The notes beneath the pieces were generated by a model, which was given only the letters and a program-made list of their open reading frames with translations, was not told the DNA's origin and searched no databases. Below are positions 25,001 through 34,544 of a stretch of 64,000 bases of DNA, in pieces. Location of the stretch: positions 123,117,225 to 123,181,224 of the forward strand of contig NC_080683.1 in assembly GCF_030445035.2 (NCBI RefSeq), written 5' to 3'. This DNA is from Dasypus novemcinctus. Taxonomy: Eukaryota; Chordata; Mammalia; Cingulata; Dasypodidae. The first letter of the stretch is position 1; every line of letters begins with the position of its first letter. The position numbers and the translations under genes are program-made.

Positions 25001-28000
25001 GCTTCTCCGCGAGGTCTTGGCCATCTTGCAGAGTCCTAGAGCCACCACCACTCTCTATCCCAGTCTCTCCACCCTGTTCCCCAAGTCTTCACATCGTAGA
25101 AGGATTCTTCTCTTGTTGGACATGTGGAAGGAAGGGTGGGACGGTCTTGTAGCTGCTTAGCTGCTTTATCTTATTTAGGGAGAAAAGTTTTAATAAAGTC
25201 AAAACATCTTCTGGCTGGATTATAATGACCAGCACAAGACTAGCTTTTAATTCTTAATTCATTTTGAGTAAAAGTAGTCGTTATACATACTCAAATCATG
25301 TATATGACTTAGATTATTTTTCAAGATTTGAAAAACATCTACAAAGGTAAATTCACTAAATACAAGTTTCTCTTTTCCTTTATTATCCCACATTCCAAGG
25401 TTAGCATATCACAAAGAAAATCTTTAAAAATGGACTATGTAGCAGAAACAAATCTTTGCCCATGTTTGTTTACGCTGTTGAGGAACTAATTTTGAAAGCT
25501 CTGTGAGCTGTGCTACAGGCAGCCTTACTCCTGCTCCTCACAGGCCTGTGGCTCAGTCTCTGTGAGCCATGAGGCTTCACCTCCCAGCTTCCACCTCCTG
25601 CCTCCCTGTGAGGGGCTGGGTGGAGTTGGGGAGGGCCACAGAGACGGGTAACGCATGGTTACTGCCCTCACGCCACTAACGATTAGGCTGAGAAGAGGAC
25701 ACTGCCTACAGACCAGTAAGAACCTGTGCTGGCCTGCATTTGAGTGGATTCAGCGGTGAGGAAAGGAGTGTTCACACAGGAAAGCTGTAGGCAGGGGTGT
25801 AGGAGGCTGGGGGCGGAGCCGGCCACACGCAGGTGGGGATTCTCCAAGAGGCAGGACCTCACAGGCGGAGGAAGAAGGCATGTGGAGCCCGAGCTATGGG
25901 GACCTGCTCCTGGCCCAGTGTCTGGCGCATAGGATCTCAGTAAATAGTGTTGAATTTTTACATGACAGTGAGGCATTGGACCGATATTTGCATGGAGGTC
26001 ATTTGTTGAGTAACCATAAATTGGGATACACAGAGTAGATTTCAACTATAGAGGGCTTTGGAAATGAGTTTAAATGTGGAGTGGAAAATCAAGGATTGTT
26101 GTAAATTCAAGAAAGGCACATGGTAAAGACGTTAAAGATCTTTCACCTGACAGTGGCATGCAGGCTAGATTAGATCTCAGCTGGCCAAGCAGCTGTCACA
26201 ATATCTGTCTTGGTGAACCTCGGCTAGGCTGGAGCCCAAGGGAACAGAATGAAGTCAGTGCGTGCAGGAGATTCGGAGGGACAGAGGGACAGTAAGGAAT
26301 GACCCGTGACCACTCTAGGCTTTGAGACAGCCAATTCTGAGAGAGGCTGTGCGTTGCTCGAGATTGGCCTTCTCTCTGGTTTGAGAGGGAGAGCATTCGC
26401 TTTGTTTTGAAGCTTCAGGAAAGGGCAGTCAGGAAGTCTGGAGGTGAGTCCCAGTACCTTACTTAATGAGCAGTCTTGGGCAGGCAAGGCTTTGAGCCTC
26501 TCAGCACCCCTTCTTAACTGGAACAGGCTGACAGCTCACGGGGTTGGTGGATTAAAGAGAAAACTTCGGGACGTTTGTAGAGAGGTTGGTTTTGAGGAGA
26601 TGATGGATATGCGTGTTTGAAATATATGACTGGCACTCAGGTGAGAAAGAATGCAGAAAGTAGTTCCAAAGTATCTAAATATGCCTAACCATTGTGCAAT
26701 TCCTTTTTCAAGAGCACCGGAATTAAGTTGCCTTCGTCAGTGTTTGCATCGGAGTTTGAGGAAGATGTCGGATTGTTAAATAAAGCAGCTCCTGTTTCAG
26801 GTGTGTACTTTCTTTAACTTTTCAAGGGCATAGAGCTGTATTTCACAAAAGGAAATGCATAGTAATGTGTAGAATGTTTCTGTCCCTAATCAGTTGGAAC
26901 AATTGAGATGGGTGCAGAGTAAGGATCATTAGAATAAGCGTGTCAGTGTCCTTTTTATTGCTGTTATCAATCCTGAGAACAGGATTTGGAGAGGAAAGTG
27001 GACAGAGGAAACAGTGGTATCTAACTAAACTTACACAGTGCAGTCTTTGATTTAGTTTTGTTTTATTGTGGTAACGTGCATATAATAAAAAAAGATTTTC
27101 CATCTTAACCTTTTTTACTTTTTTTTTAGAGCTCCTGTAGGTTTCCAGAAAAATCATACAGAAAGTGCAGAGTTCCCATGTATCCCAACACCACCACACA
27201 CGTAGAGTTTTCCCTACTGTCTACATTTTACATTAGTGTGGCACATTTGTTAATTGCTAAACCAATATTATAATGACATTGTTAACTAAAGTCCATAGTT
27301 TAACACTCAGACTCATTTTTTGTGTTGTGTAATTTTAGGGGTTTATTAACAATTTTCACTCTGGTAACACGTAAAACATAAAATTTCCCGTTTTAACTAC
27401 TTCCAAGTGTATACAATTCACTGGCATTAGTTGCACTCAAAATGTTGTGCAACCATCACGACCATCCGTTACCAAGACTCTTTCAGGACCCCAGACAAAC
27501 TTAGTACCTAGTAAGCAGGAACTCCCCATTCCCCTCCACCGCCCACTGGTAATCTCTTTTTCTGTTAATTTGCTTATTCAGTGCAGTCTTGAAAATACTT
27601 AATCTGTTGGCTTTCAGAGTTTCTCCCAAGAGAGCTGTGCGTTCTAGAAGTATTTGTAAACGCCTATGCTACCATCTGTAGATACACTGAAAATGGATCA
27701 TCATGGTACATGTGGCGGGGGAGGGCATATCAGCTTGGTATTCTAGAACAAACACTGCTTCTGTGGACTTTCTCCTAAATTGCTTTAGCTGTCAGCCAGC
27801 ACTGTATACCATGTAGCATTCATTCATTCATTGTGCAGATTTTTGAGTTGCCACTGTGTGACGGGGTCTCGGGTTAAAACAGAATAAAGCATCGTTCCTG
27901 ACCTCAGAGAATTCACCACCGATTGAGATGACAGTGAGAAGTTAGGACTGTAATTCACATGGATAAATAAGGATGGGTGAGGGCACTGGACAGGCCTCAC

Positions 28001-31000
28001 AGAGGAAGCGAGGTCAGCTTTAAACCCTTAAGTGGAAGTTCCACAGAGAGAAGGAGAAGGACAGTGTGGAGGAAAGGCTGTTCCAGAGAGGAAGCTGTGC
28101 GAGGAACCCGGGGCCCCGGACGGGCCGGCCTTGGTGGCAGTGTGAGAAACGTAGCGGAAGAAAGAGGCTAGGGTTGTTAAAATCTCATAGCTGAAATAAG
28201 ACGACTTTGGCAGTCCACAGACACTTCATTTGCATTACCTGTGAATTTGAAGCCCACTTTCTTCCTGTAGGTGAACACGCTGAGCGTGCTGAACAGACGG
28301 TTAAACCTTACAGATCTGTGACGGGCGCTGGCTCTCCCTGTGGGCAGTGTTAAGGGAGAGAGGCTTTCCTTTGTTTTGCTTTCTTATTGCAGTTATCCAT
28401 CTCTATGTCTACTCCTCACTAGATTGAACTTTTTTATCGCTTGTACATAGACAGAATCTGACATATAATAGGTGTTCAGATGGTTATGTGAAGGAATCAT
28501 GCAGTTTGGGAAATGGTAGTTTGATTTTTGTTTTCCTTGAAGGCCCTCGACTGGATTTCGATCCGGACATTGTTGCAGCTCTTGATGATGATTTTGACTT
28601 TGACGATCCAGATAATCTGCTTGAAGATGATTTTATTCTTCAGGCCAATAAGCCGACAGGAGAGGAAGAAGGAATGCATACGCAGTACGTGTAGTTTGTT
28701 TCAAAGGAAGGATGGCCAGATTCTGGCTTCCTCTTTGGGGTGGTGGTGTTAGAATTTTATAGCTGGAAGAGACCTTTGAGGATGTTTAATCTGCCCCTGT
28801 ATTTTATAGCAAAATATGTAAGCCTCCAGGCCTTTGCCAGCCCTTAAGAGGTGCCTTGGGCCCAGGTGTCCTGGCTGCTAGCTCACTGTCTTCCCTGACC
28901 CAGATGGATCTGGCAGCAGGCCACTCCACCTCCGCATGAGCCCTCCCCAAGTGCCCTCCAGCTTTACTTGTGTAGGGTGTTTCTGGTTTTTCGTGGTTTT
29001 AACAATTAATCGATGGCTTTAACTTTAGGACATTGGAGGCTGAAGATGGCAGCGAGTGGGAAGATATGGACGATGTGCAGGAAGGAGGTGATAGCACTGA
29101 GTGTGACTCAGAAGGCCCACCGTCAGACGACGACGATGTGTGTGCGCCAGGCAGACCTGGTGGGGTAGCGGAGAGCCGCTTGTTTTGGGAAGAGGAAACA
29201 AAGAGCCGCTTCACGGAGTATTCCATGACCTCGTCGGTCATGAGGAGGAATGAGCAACTGACTCTGCATGATGAGCGGTTTGAGAAGGTGAGGCCCCAGC
29301 AGCAAGGCCTCTCGTGGGGGCACCTGTGCCTTTCATCCCCCGGCTGGACTGGAGGAGCGGAGAGTGCACGGCGCTTGAGAAGACAGAGCCATAACGCCTT
29401 GGCCTTGGTTCTGGGGGCCGTGTGCGCGCCAGGGCTCTCGGGCGGCCTCCATTCTGCGCTCTGTCTGTCCATACGGGCTCGCCTTCTGGTGTAGCCCCTC
29501 ATGCTTGTGCGCTGTGTAGTCTTCAGCTCGGGCAGCTGGGCCTTGTGTGCTCTGCTCCCTCCCCGAGCCCGAGCCCTGGAGCGATGCCCGGCACTTAGCA
29601 GGAGTGCAGGCTGGCACGTCATCGGTACTCAGGCCGCTCAGTGATGAGGGGTGGGTGGGGTCCTGCATGGGGCATCCCACATACAGGCTCTAACACTTTT
29701 TTTTCCTTAATAATTATTTCAAATTAAAAAAAAAAACAGTAAGGCAGCTCAGCAACTTATGGAAACATACTCCTAAAAAGTTCTTTTTTTAGGTACATTT
29801 ATCATTTAATTCCAACTGCTAATTCAGTTGTTCCCCTCATGTTCAGAAAGATACACAGATGAACACACACTAAACGGCATTGTCCCTGTCACCTTATTAA
29901 TGGAAAAAATGAAGAGAAGAGATGCTTGATCATATTCATATCTCACAAAATACGGTCACAAATGTTCTTTTTCTTTTTCCTTTAGTATTAATATAGTACC
30001 AACTTTACTTTTGCTTCAAAAACATTACATTTTTGTCAAATATAGTCTATAAATTACATTAGTTGGTTTTCCCATGTATCACCACAGTCCTAACACCCTA
30101 TAGTAGAACATTTCTATATTTATATTATTGACCACAATCCTCATTTACTTTGAAAATCGTTATCATTGTCTGTATTATCCTCCAGCCGTCCTCCAGCTAA
30201 CATTCATCTCCCTAGACTGCTTGTTTGAACCACACATCCTTAGATCAAGTGTTTGTTGCATGCATAGTAATGTGTTACCATCAAGTCCAACCATTACCAT
30301 GTATTTTACATTTGACCTTATTTTAAACATCGTACAAACATCCAGCACTTACTTCCCCTTCTCATCCCATATTCCATCTCCCACCAACCTATACTTAGTC
30401 CAACTGTGTAACTCTGCTCGTTGTATTTAGATCATATTAGTGGGAGCATCAATATTTGTCTTTTAATGTCTGGTTTATTTCACTCAACATAATATCCTCA
30501 AGTTTCCTCCATGTTGTCATGTGCTTCTCCAATTGATTTCTTCTTACAGCTGAGTAATATTCCACTGTATGCATATACCACATCTGTTCATTCATCAGTT
30601 TCCAGGTCATTTCCATCTTTTAGCAATTATGAGTAATGCCACTATGAACATGGGTGTGCAAGTATCTCTTCACATCCTTGCTTTCAGTTCTGAATATATT
30701 CCTAGTAGCAGAATTGCCAGATATAATGGCGGTTCTGTATTTAATTTCCTGAGAACTACCAGATTGTCTTCCGTAGAAATTGCGCTATTTTACATTCCCA
30801 CCAGTGGTGGAGTGCTCCTGTTTCTCCGCATCCTCTCCAGCACTTGCAGTTTTCTGCTCTTGTACTAATGGCCGTTCTGTGTGGTGTGAAAGGATACCTC
30901 ATTACAGTTTTGATCTGCACCTCCCTCACAGCTGATGATGTTGAACATCTTAAAGGCTCTAACACTTTGAAAGTGTCTAAAATGCTGTATGGAGGAAAAG

Positions 31001-33620
31001 GTCTCTTCAGCATTTTGCTCTCCCAGCTGAATAGAAAACCTGCCCGTTTCCAGTCTCGTTTAAGTCTTGAAGTGCTGGACTGGGCTGCTTGCACCTCATT
31101 GTTACGGTGTTTATCCCTCTTAGGATAGTGCGGTAATACCATGCAGAACTAAAATTAACACAAAAATAACATTCCAATGGCAGAGCCGTAAGGAGAGCAT
31201 TTGTTTTCCATGTGTCTTTCTGTTTGCATTCAGTTCTATGAGCAGTATGACGATGACGAGATTGGTGCCCTGGACAACGCGGAGGTGGAGGGCGCCATCC
31301 CCGCCGACAGCGTTCGGCTTCAGGAGGTGCTGAATGACTACTACAAGCAGAAGGCGGATGAGTACGGCCGCTCTTCTTTTCCTCTCTTGGTGCTCTGTCC
31401 TATTTCTGCCTGAGCTCTGTCATTCAGAAACCACGTGAAGAAGATAGTACAGTTTTCCAAAGACTTTGGCTTTGTGAGCCTGTTGGTTTTCCCACATTTG
31501 GGGATTCTGAGTTGCGGAGCTGATGGCAGTGGGCGGGAGCACTGAGCCCCCCTTTCCCTGCCACATCGACTTGGAAGAGCATGGGGGAGGTGAGGGGTGG
31601 GAGGTGTGCGACGTGTTACAGTGGAGCGTGAGAGCAGCTTCTAGCCTCTGTGTCAGTCTTTAGAAAAGAAATTATTGTGGTAACATACATACATAGAACT
31701 TGCCATTCTAGTTGTTCGTGTTTTTTTGAGGTACTGAGGCTGGGTATTGAACGTGGCACCTCATAGGTGAGCAGCCAGCGCTCAGCCCCTGAGCTCCACC
31801 AGCTCCCCTCTAACCACTTTTAAGTATAAAGTTACCTCCGCCATGTTGTCCTACCATCACCACCATCCATCACCAGAACTTTCCCATCTCCCCAGTCAGA
31901 AACCCTTTGCCTGTTAGGCATTAATTCTGTAGCAGTCTCTTTTTTTTTCCTGTAGCAGTCCTGATTCCATCACTAACTGATTTGCAATCTGAAACTACCC
32001 TTGCACCTTCTTTCATCTTCCTGAAATGTGAGGTGTTCTGGAAAGGCCGTAGTTATGGCTTATAGAAAGATAAGTTTGTCTCTATAGCTAGATTAGCAGA
32101 ACTGATCAGCTAGTTCTTTGGTAAATCAGCATCAGTAGCCACATCAAGTTGACTCGTCCCAGAGAGAAACGAGTGAGCTGTTCAAGTCTGTCAGCAGGTC
32201 TGATGTGCCATGACAGCTGGTAATGCACTCCCCCACCCGCCTCCAGAGGACAAGGACCTGTGTAATTTGAAATGTCTGAATGCTTTGGCAAGGATTTGGC
32301 CCATGTTTTCTTTGGTTAGCAGCATCTTGGTTAATTTATAACCTTGCAAAGATGCAGGTAGGTCTTTCCTCCCCCTCAGCAAAATGAAGGTCCAAACTCA
32401 CTGGAGGGCAGTGGTGGGCTGGACAGGAAGTGACCAGGGCACTTGACACAGGAGTTTAACAAGTGCTTTTAAGTGCAGTTACAGATAGTATAAAAATGGA
32501 TGTTTTCTTTTCTCCACCTCTGTCTTGACTTTTAAAAATTCAACCAAAAGTTGCATCAAATTGAGCACCCTCGAGCCCTCTGAGGGCCTGGACCTGCCAG
32601 TGAGCGAGCTCGAGGAGTCTGAGGTGGAGGAGATTGTCACGGTTGTGCTGGAAGAAGCCAGAGAGAAGTGGGACTGTGAATCCATTTGTAGTAAGTAACT
32701 TAGAGAACATCACCTTCTTAAAAAATACTTACACCTTCGTTGAAGTTCGGATTTTAGGGTGTTTGGAGAGGGTGGTGTTCTTAGTTGAAACAGTTTAAAG
32801 ACATTGGTGAGAAGCCTCCGGCATTGGTTGGGGCCAGTGTCCCCCCACCCGTAGGAGCCCTGCCCTGTGGGCCGCCCCTGGGGCCCCAAGCCAGGATTCT
32901 GCGCACTGAAAAGCTGAAAGTACTTATTTGACCTTGACAGTGTATGTGTTTTTTTAAGGTACATACTCAAATCTATACAACCACCCGCAGCTCATCAAGC
33001 ACCCACTAAAGGTGAGTCCTGCCGTCCGCGCCATTAGCGCAGTGCGGGGGTCAGCACACACAAACTCACTTCTCACACGGCTTTATCCCCATGGCCAGCA
33101 GCACCGCTGGGACAAGTGGTATCTGTGTGTCATTGGGGAGACGTTCTTTTTCACAGGAATGGGCAGTAACCAGAGTGGCTTTTCATCTCTCTCTCAGCCC
33201 AAACAAATCCGAATATCTTCTAAGACGGGAATTCCTCTCCACGTCTTACCTGAGAAGGGCCTCACAGCAAAGCAGGTGGAGCGAATGCAGATGATTAACG
33301 GCAGCGATCTGCCCAGGGCGTCCACCCAACTGCGCTCCAAAAATGAGAGCAGGGAAGAAAGGAGAGCCAGGAAGCAAGCTGTCAGGGAAGAACGCCAGGT
33401 GAGACGCAGTCCCTGGGTGCGGGTCAGAGAGCTGGAGGGAGCCAGGCTGAGTCGGTTAAAATGAGTGTGCCTCGGGTTGAGGGCACGAATGGCACATCCT
33501 CTTGTACAGGAGCGGAGGGTGGAGAAGAAAGCTAACAAATTAGCCTTCAAGCTGGAGAGGAGAAGGCAGGAAAAGGAGCTGCTGAATTTGAAGCGAAACG
33601 TCGAGGGTTTGAAGCTGTGA
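22075..33620 (+). CDS. LTV1: LTV1, 40S ribosome biogenesis factor (whole gene, 11 coding exons)
   Basis: LTV1 joins late pre-40S particles with ENP1/BYSL and RPS3 at the head and beak. It helps their assembly and export, then leaves after casein kinase 1 phosphorylation. Coding exons are 22075-22077, 22971-23102, 23987-24160, 26713-26800, 28543-28684, 29029-29287, 31234-31361, 32551-32690, 32959-33011, 33198-33398 and 33510-33620. All have GT-AG borders and consistent phase, giving 1431 bases and 476 residues (human 475). The N-terminus is basic (MPHRKKKPFIEKKKAV). Residues about 130-190 hold the acidic LDFDPDIVAALDDDFDFDDP block. The C-terminal third is highly charged and probably helical, ending NVEGLKL. 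No stop or frameshift is visible. Start choice follows the conserved MPHRKKK. Confidence 0.95.
22700..22790 (+). repeat. Old LINE-2-type 3' fragment
   Basis: In LTV1 intron 1. Shows the familiar TTCTGTATTCCTAGCACCTG and AAAAAGCGTTTGTTGAAGGAA pattern of L2 3' ends. Short and diverged. Confidence 0.55.
22971..23102 (+). CDS. LTV1: LTV1 coding exon 2 (residues 2-45)
   Basis: Acceptor TTTCAAG, donor AAG|GTGAGT. Encodes PHRKKKPFIEKKKAVSFHLV through VPTQK, nearly identical to the human N-terminus. Confidence 0.95.
23987..24160 (+). CDS. LTV1: LTV1 coding exon 3 (residues 46-103)
   Basis: Acceptor ATCCCAG, donor CCA|GTAAGG. Encodes VNDEERRAEQRKYGVFFDDD and onward. The acceptor AG is followed by GTAAAT, so the junction also resembles a donor. 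Confidence 0.93.
24161..26712 (+). other. LTV1: LTV1 intron 3
   Basis: Mostly unique sequence. A short GT-rich microsatellite lies at about 24318-24345. A MIR-like fragment is at about 26410-26560 (AGGAAGTCTGGAGGTGAGTC, then AGCAGTCTTGGGCAGGCAAG). No exon or RNA gene seen. Confidence 0.5.
26713..26800 (+). CDS. LTV1: LTV1 coding exon 4 (residues 104-132)
   Basis: Acceptor TTTTTCAAG, donor TCAG|GTGTGT, ending in phase 1. Encodes STGIKLPSSVFASEFEEDVG through APVS. Confidence 0.93.
27055..27565 (-). repeat. L1 3'-end fragments (antisense, composite)
   Basis: In LTV1 intron 4. The plus strand shows the usual antisense L1 3' UTR phrases: CAGAGTTCCCATGTATCCCA, GTGTGGCACATTTGTTAATT, AACTAAAGTCCATAGTTTAA, and later GTGCAACCATCACGACCATC. 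The order suggests at least two pieces, one interrupting the other at about 27118. Confidence 0.75.
27815..27920 (+). repeat. Ancient interspersed repeat remnant
   Basis: ATTCATTCATTCATTGTGCA, then TTGCCACTGTGTGACGGGGT and TTCCTGACCTCAGAGAATTC, which follow the common mammalian pattern of an old LINE/MIR-type 3' end. The class is not certain. Confidence 0.4.
28543..28684 (+). CDS. LTV1: LTV1 coding exon 5 (residues 133-179)
   Basis: Acceptor CCTTGAAG, donor GCA|GTACGT. Encodes the acidic signature block LDFDPDIVAALDDDFDFDDP and the LLEDDFILQANK that follows. Confidence 0.95.
29029..29287 (+). CDS. LTV1: LTV1 coding exon 6 (residues 180-266)
   Basis: Acceptor AACTTTAG, donor AAG|GTGAGG. Encodes TLEAEDGSEWEDMDD, an acidic linker, then ETKSRFTEYSMTSSVMRRNE and QLTLHDERFEK, the best conserved stretch of the protein. 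Confidence 0.95.
29755..30985 (-). repeat. L1 3' region (antisense)
   Basis: In LTV1 intron 6. The plus strand reads as an antisense L1 3' end: CACTCAACATAATATCCTCA, TGAGTAATATTCCACTGTAT, GTAATGCCACTATGAACATG, TTACATTCCCACCAGTGGTG, in the standard order, about 1.2 kb. Moderately diverged. Confidence 0.85.
31234..31361 (+). CDS. LTV1: LTV1 coding exon 7 (residues 267-308)
   Basis: Acceptor TTGCATTCAG, donor ATGA|GTACGG (phase 2). Encodes FYEQYDDDEIGALDNAEVEG and then RLQEVLNDYYKQKAD. Confidence 0.95.
31675..31930 (-). repeat. L1 3'-end fragment (antisense), split by a DAS-SINE
   Basis: In LTV1 intron 7. L1 3' UTR sequence on either side (ATTGTGGTAACATACATACA, then AACCACTTTTAAGTATAAAG and CACCACCATCCATCACCAGA) flanks the SINE at 31722-31808, so the SINE is younger than the L1. 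Confidence 0.75.
31722..31808 (-). mobile_element. DAS-SINE monomer
   Basis: Minus-strand DAS copy inside an L1 fragment. The plus strand shows GAGGTACTGAGGCTGGGTAT, TTGAACGTGGCACCTCATAG and CGCTCAGCCCCTGAGCTCCA. Diverged from the 9420 copy. Confidence 0.85.
32551..32690 (+). CDS. LTV1: LTV1 coding exon 8 (residues 309-355)
   Basis: Acceptor CCAAAAG, donor TGTA|GTAAGT. Encodes CIKLSTLEPSEGLDLPVSEL, then EEIVTVVLEEAREKWDCESI. The acceptor tract is A-rich and weak, but the human-like protein sequence fixes the border. Confidence 0.92.
32959..33011 (+). CDS. LTV1: LTV1 coding exon 9 (residues 356-373)
   Basis: Acceptor TTTTTTAAG, donor AAAG|GTGAGT. Encodes STYSNLYNHPQLIKHPLK. Only 53 bases long. 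Confidence 0.93.
33198..33398 (+). CDS. LTV1: LTV1 coding exon 10 (residues 374-440)
   Basis: Acceptor TCTCTCTCAG, donor CCAG|GTGAGA. Encodes PKQIRISSKTGIPLHVLPEK through RKQAVREERQ. Flanking introns are short (186 and 111 bases). Confidence 0.95.
33510..33620 (+). CDS. LTV1: LTV1 coding exon 11 (residues 441-476 and stop)
   Basis: Acceptor TTGTACAG. Encodes ERRVEKKANKLAFKLERRRQ, EKELLNLKRNVEGLKL and TGA. A basic, probably helical C-terminus. Confidence 0.95.
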   Translation, partial: ERRVEKKANKLAFKLERRRQEKELLNLKRNVEGLKL

Positions 33621-33821
33621 CAGTGACATGTCGAGGGGCATCTCTGTTCCCTGGCGACCGGGAGCTTCAGGAGGTGGCAGCGAGCGCTGCCATTTCACTG
33701 GCAGATACCTGGAGAGCAGCGCAGCACCTGACTGTTGATACAGTGAGTGTTCCCTGCCGGCCGTCTTGTAAACACTGTCATATTTTAACATTTTAACATT
33801 TTAAGCGGAGATTTGCTCTGC

Positions 33822-33827
33822 AATAAA
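33822..33827 (+). terminator. LTV1: LTV1 poly(A) signal
   Basis: AATAAA about 200 bases after the stop codon, following an AT-rich stretch. Leaves under 0.7 kb to the ZC2HC1B start. Confidence 0.8.
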
Positions 33828-34379
33828 TGTTCTAATGAACATGAAATATTTGGATAAATTAAAGGAACATATTTTCTTACCTTGACTGGAATTGGTGTTT
33901 TCATTTATTTGCGTGCTTGTCCTACTTGCTTTGAGCAGATGCTCCGTGTATTTTAGGGTTGGAGTGGCGTCACATGGGCTGGCCCAGTGGCTCAGTTAAC
34001 CCGGTCCTGAGAGGCTGTTTATCCTGATAGTGAAATGAGCTTTCCTGGGAAGCTCCCCTGCTGAGAAGCCAAGCGCCCTTGCTGTGGAGAAAGGTCTCTT
34101 TAAAGGGACGCTGGGACAGTGGTTGAGGCAGCCTGGCGGCCTGCCCTGGTTCCGGGGGCAGTGAGGCAGGACACAGGTTAGCAGGGACCGTCAGGAGACC
34201 CGGTTCGGAATCGGAGCTCCTGGCTTCAGTGTGAACCGTCAAGTTGGGCTTCTCAGTATGTTTCATGCTTCAGGACCATTCCTACTGGATGAAAACACAC
34301 AGCTGTGAAACCATATCCTGTGATTTTGGGGAACATTTTTTACTTTAGACTCAAGGCTCAGGTGGTGGCTGCATCACAA

Positions 34380-34516
34380 TTGTTAATTATTTGGTGGGCC
34401 ATGACTTGTGCAGCCAACAGGTGGCCGTGGCCCTTGCCACACGCCCATGTGGGAGATGGTGCTGCTGGCCCTGCTGGACAGCCCAGGGACGCCGTGGGGT
34501 GGGAGCGGGGCGCAGG
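34380..34516 (+). promoter_or_regulatory. ZC2HC1B: ZC2HC1B 5' UTR and probable promoter
   Basis: Between the LTV1 poly(A) site and the ZC2HC1B ATG there is room for only a compact promoter. The last 80 bases are GC-rich (GACGCCGTGGGGTGGGAGCG). No TATA box is clear. Inferred from gene spacing. Confidence 0.45.
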
Positions 34517-34544
34517 ATGGCAGCCGCCGGCCCCGCCCTAGCAG
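34517..34544 (+). CDS. ZC2HC1B: ZC2HC1B coding exon 1 (residues 1-9)
   Basis: ATG then MAAAGPALA and the first base of an Asp codon, with donor GCAG|GTGAGC. Human starts MAGAEPFLAD, so length and phase match exon 2 exactly (G|AT = Asp10). Confidence 0.85.
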
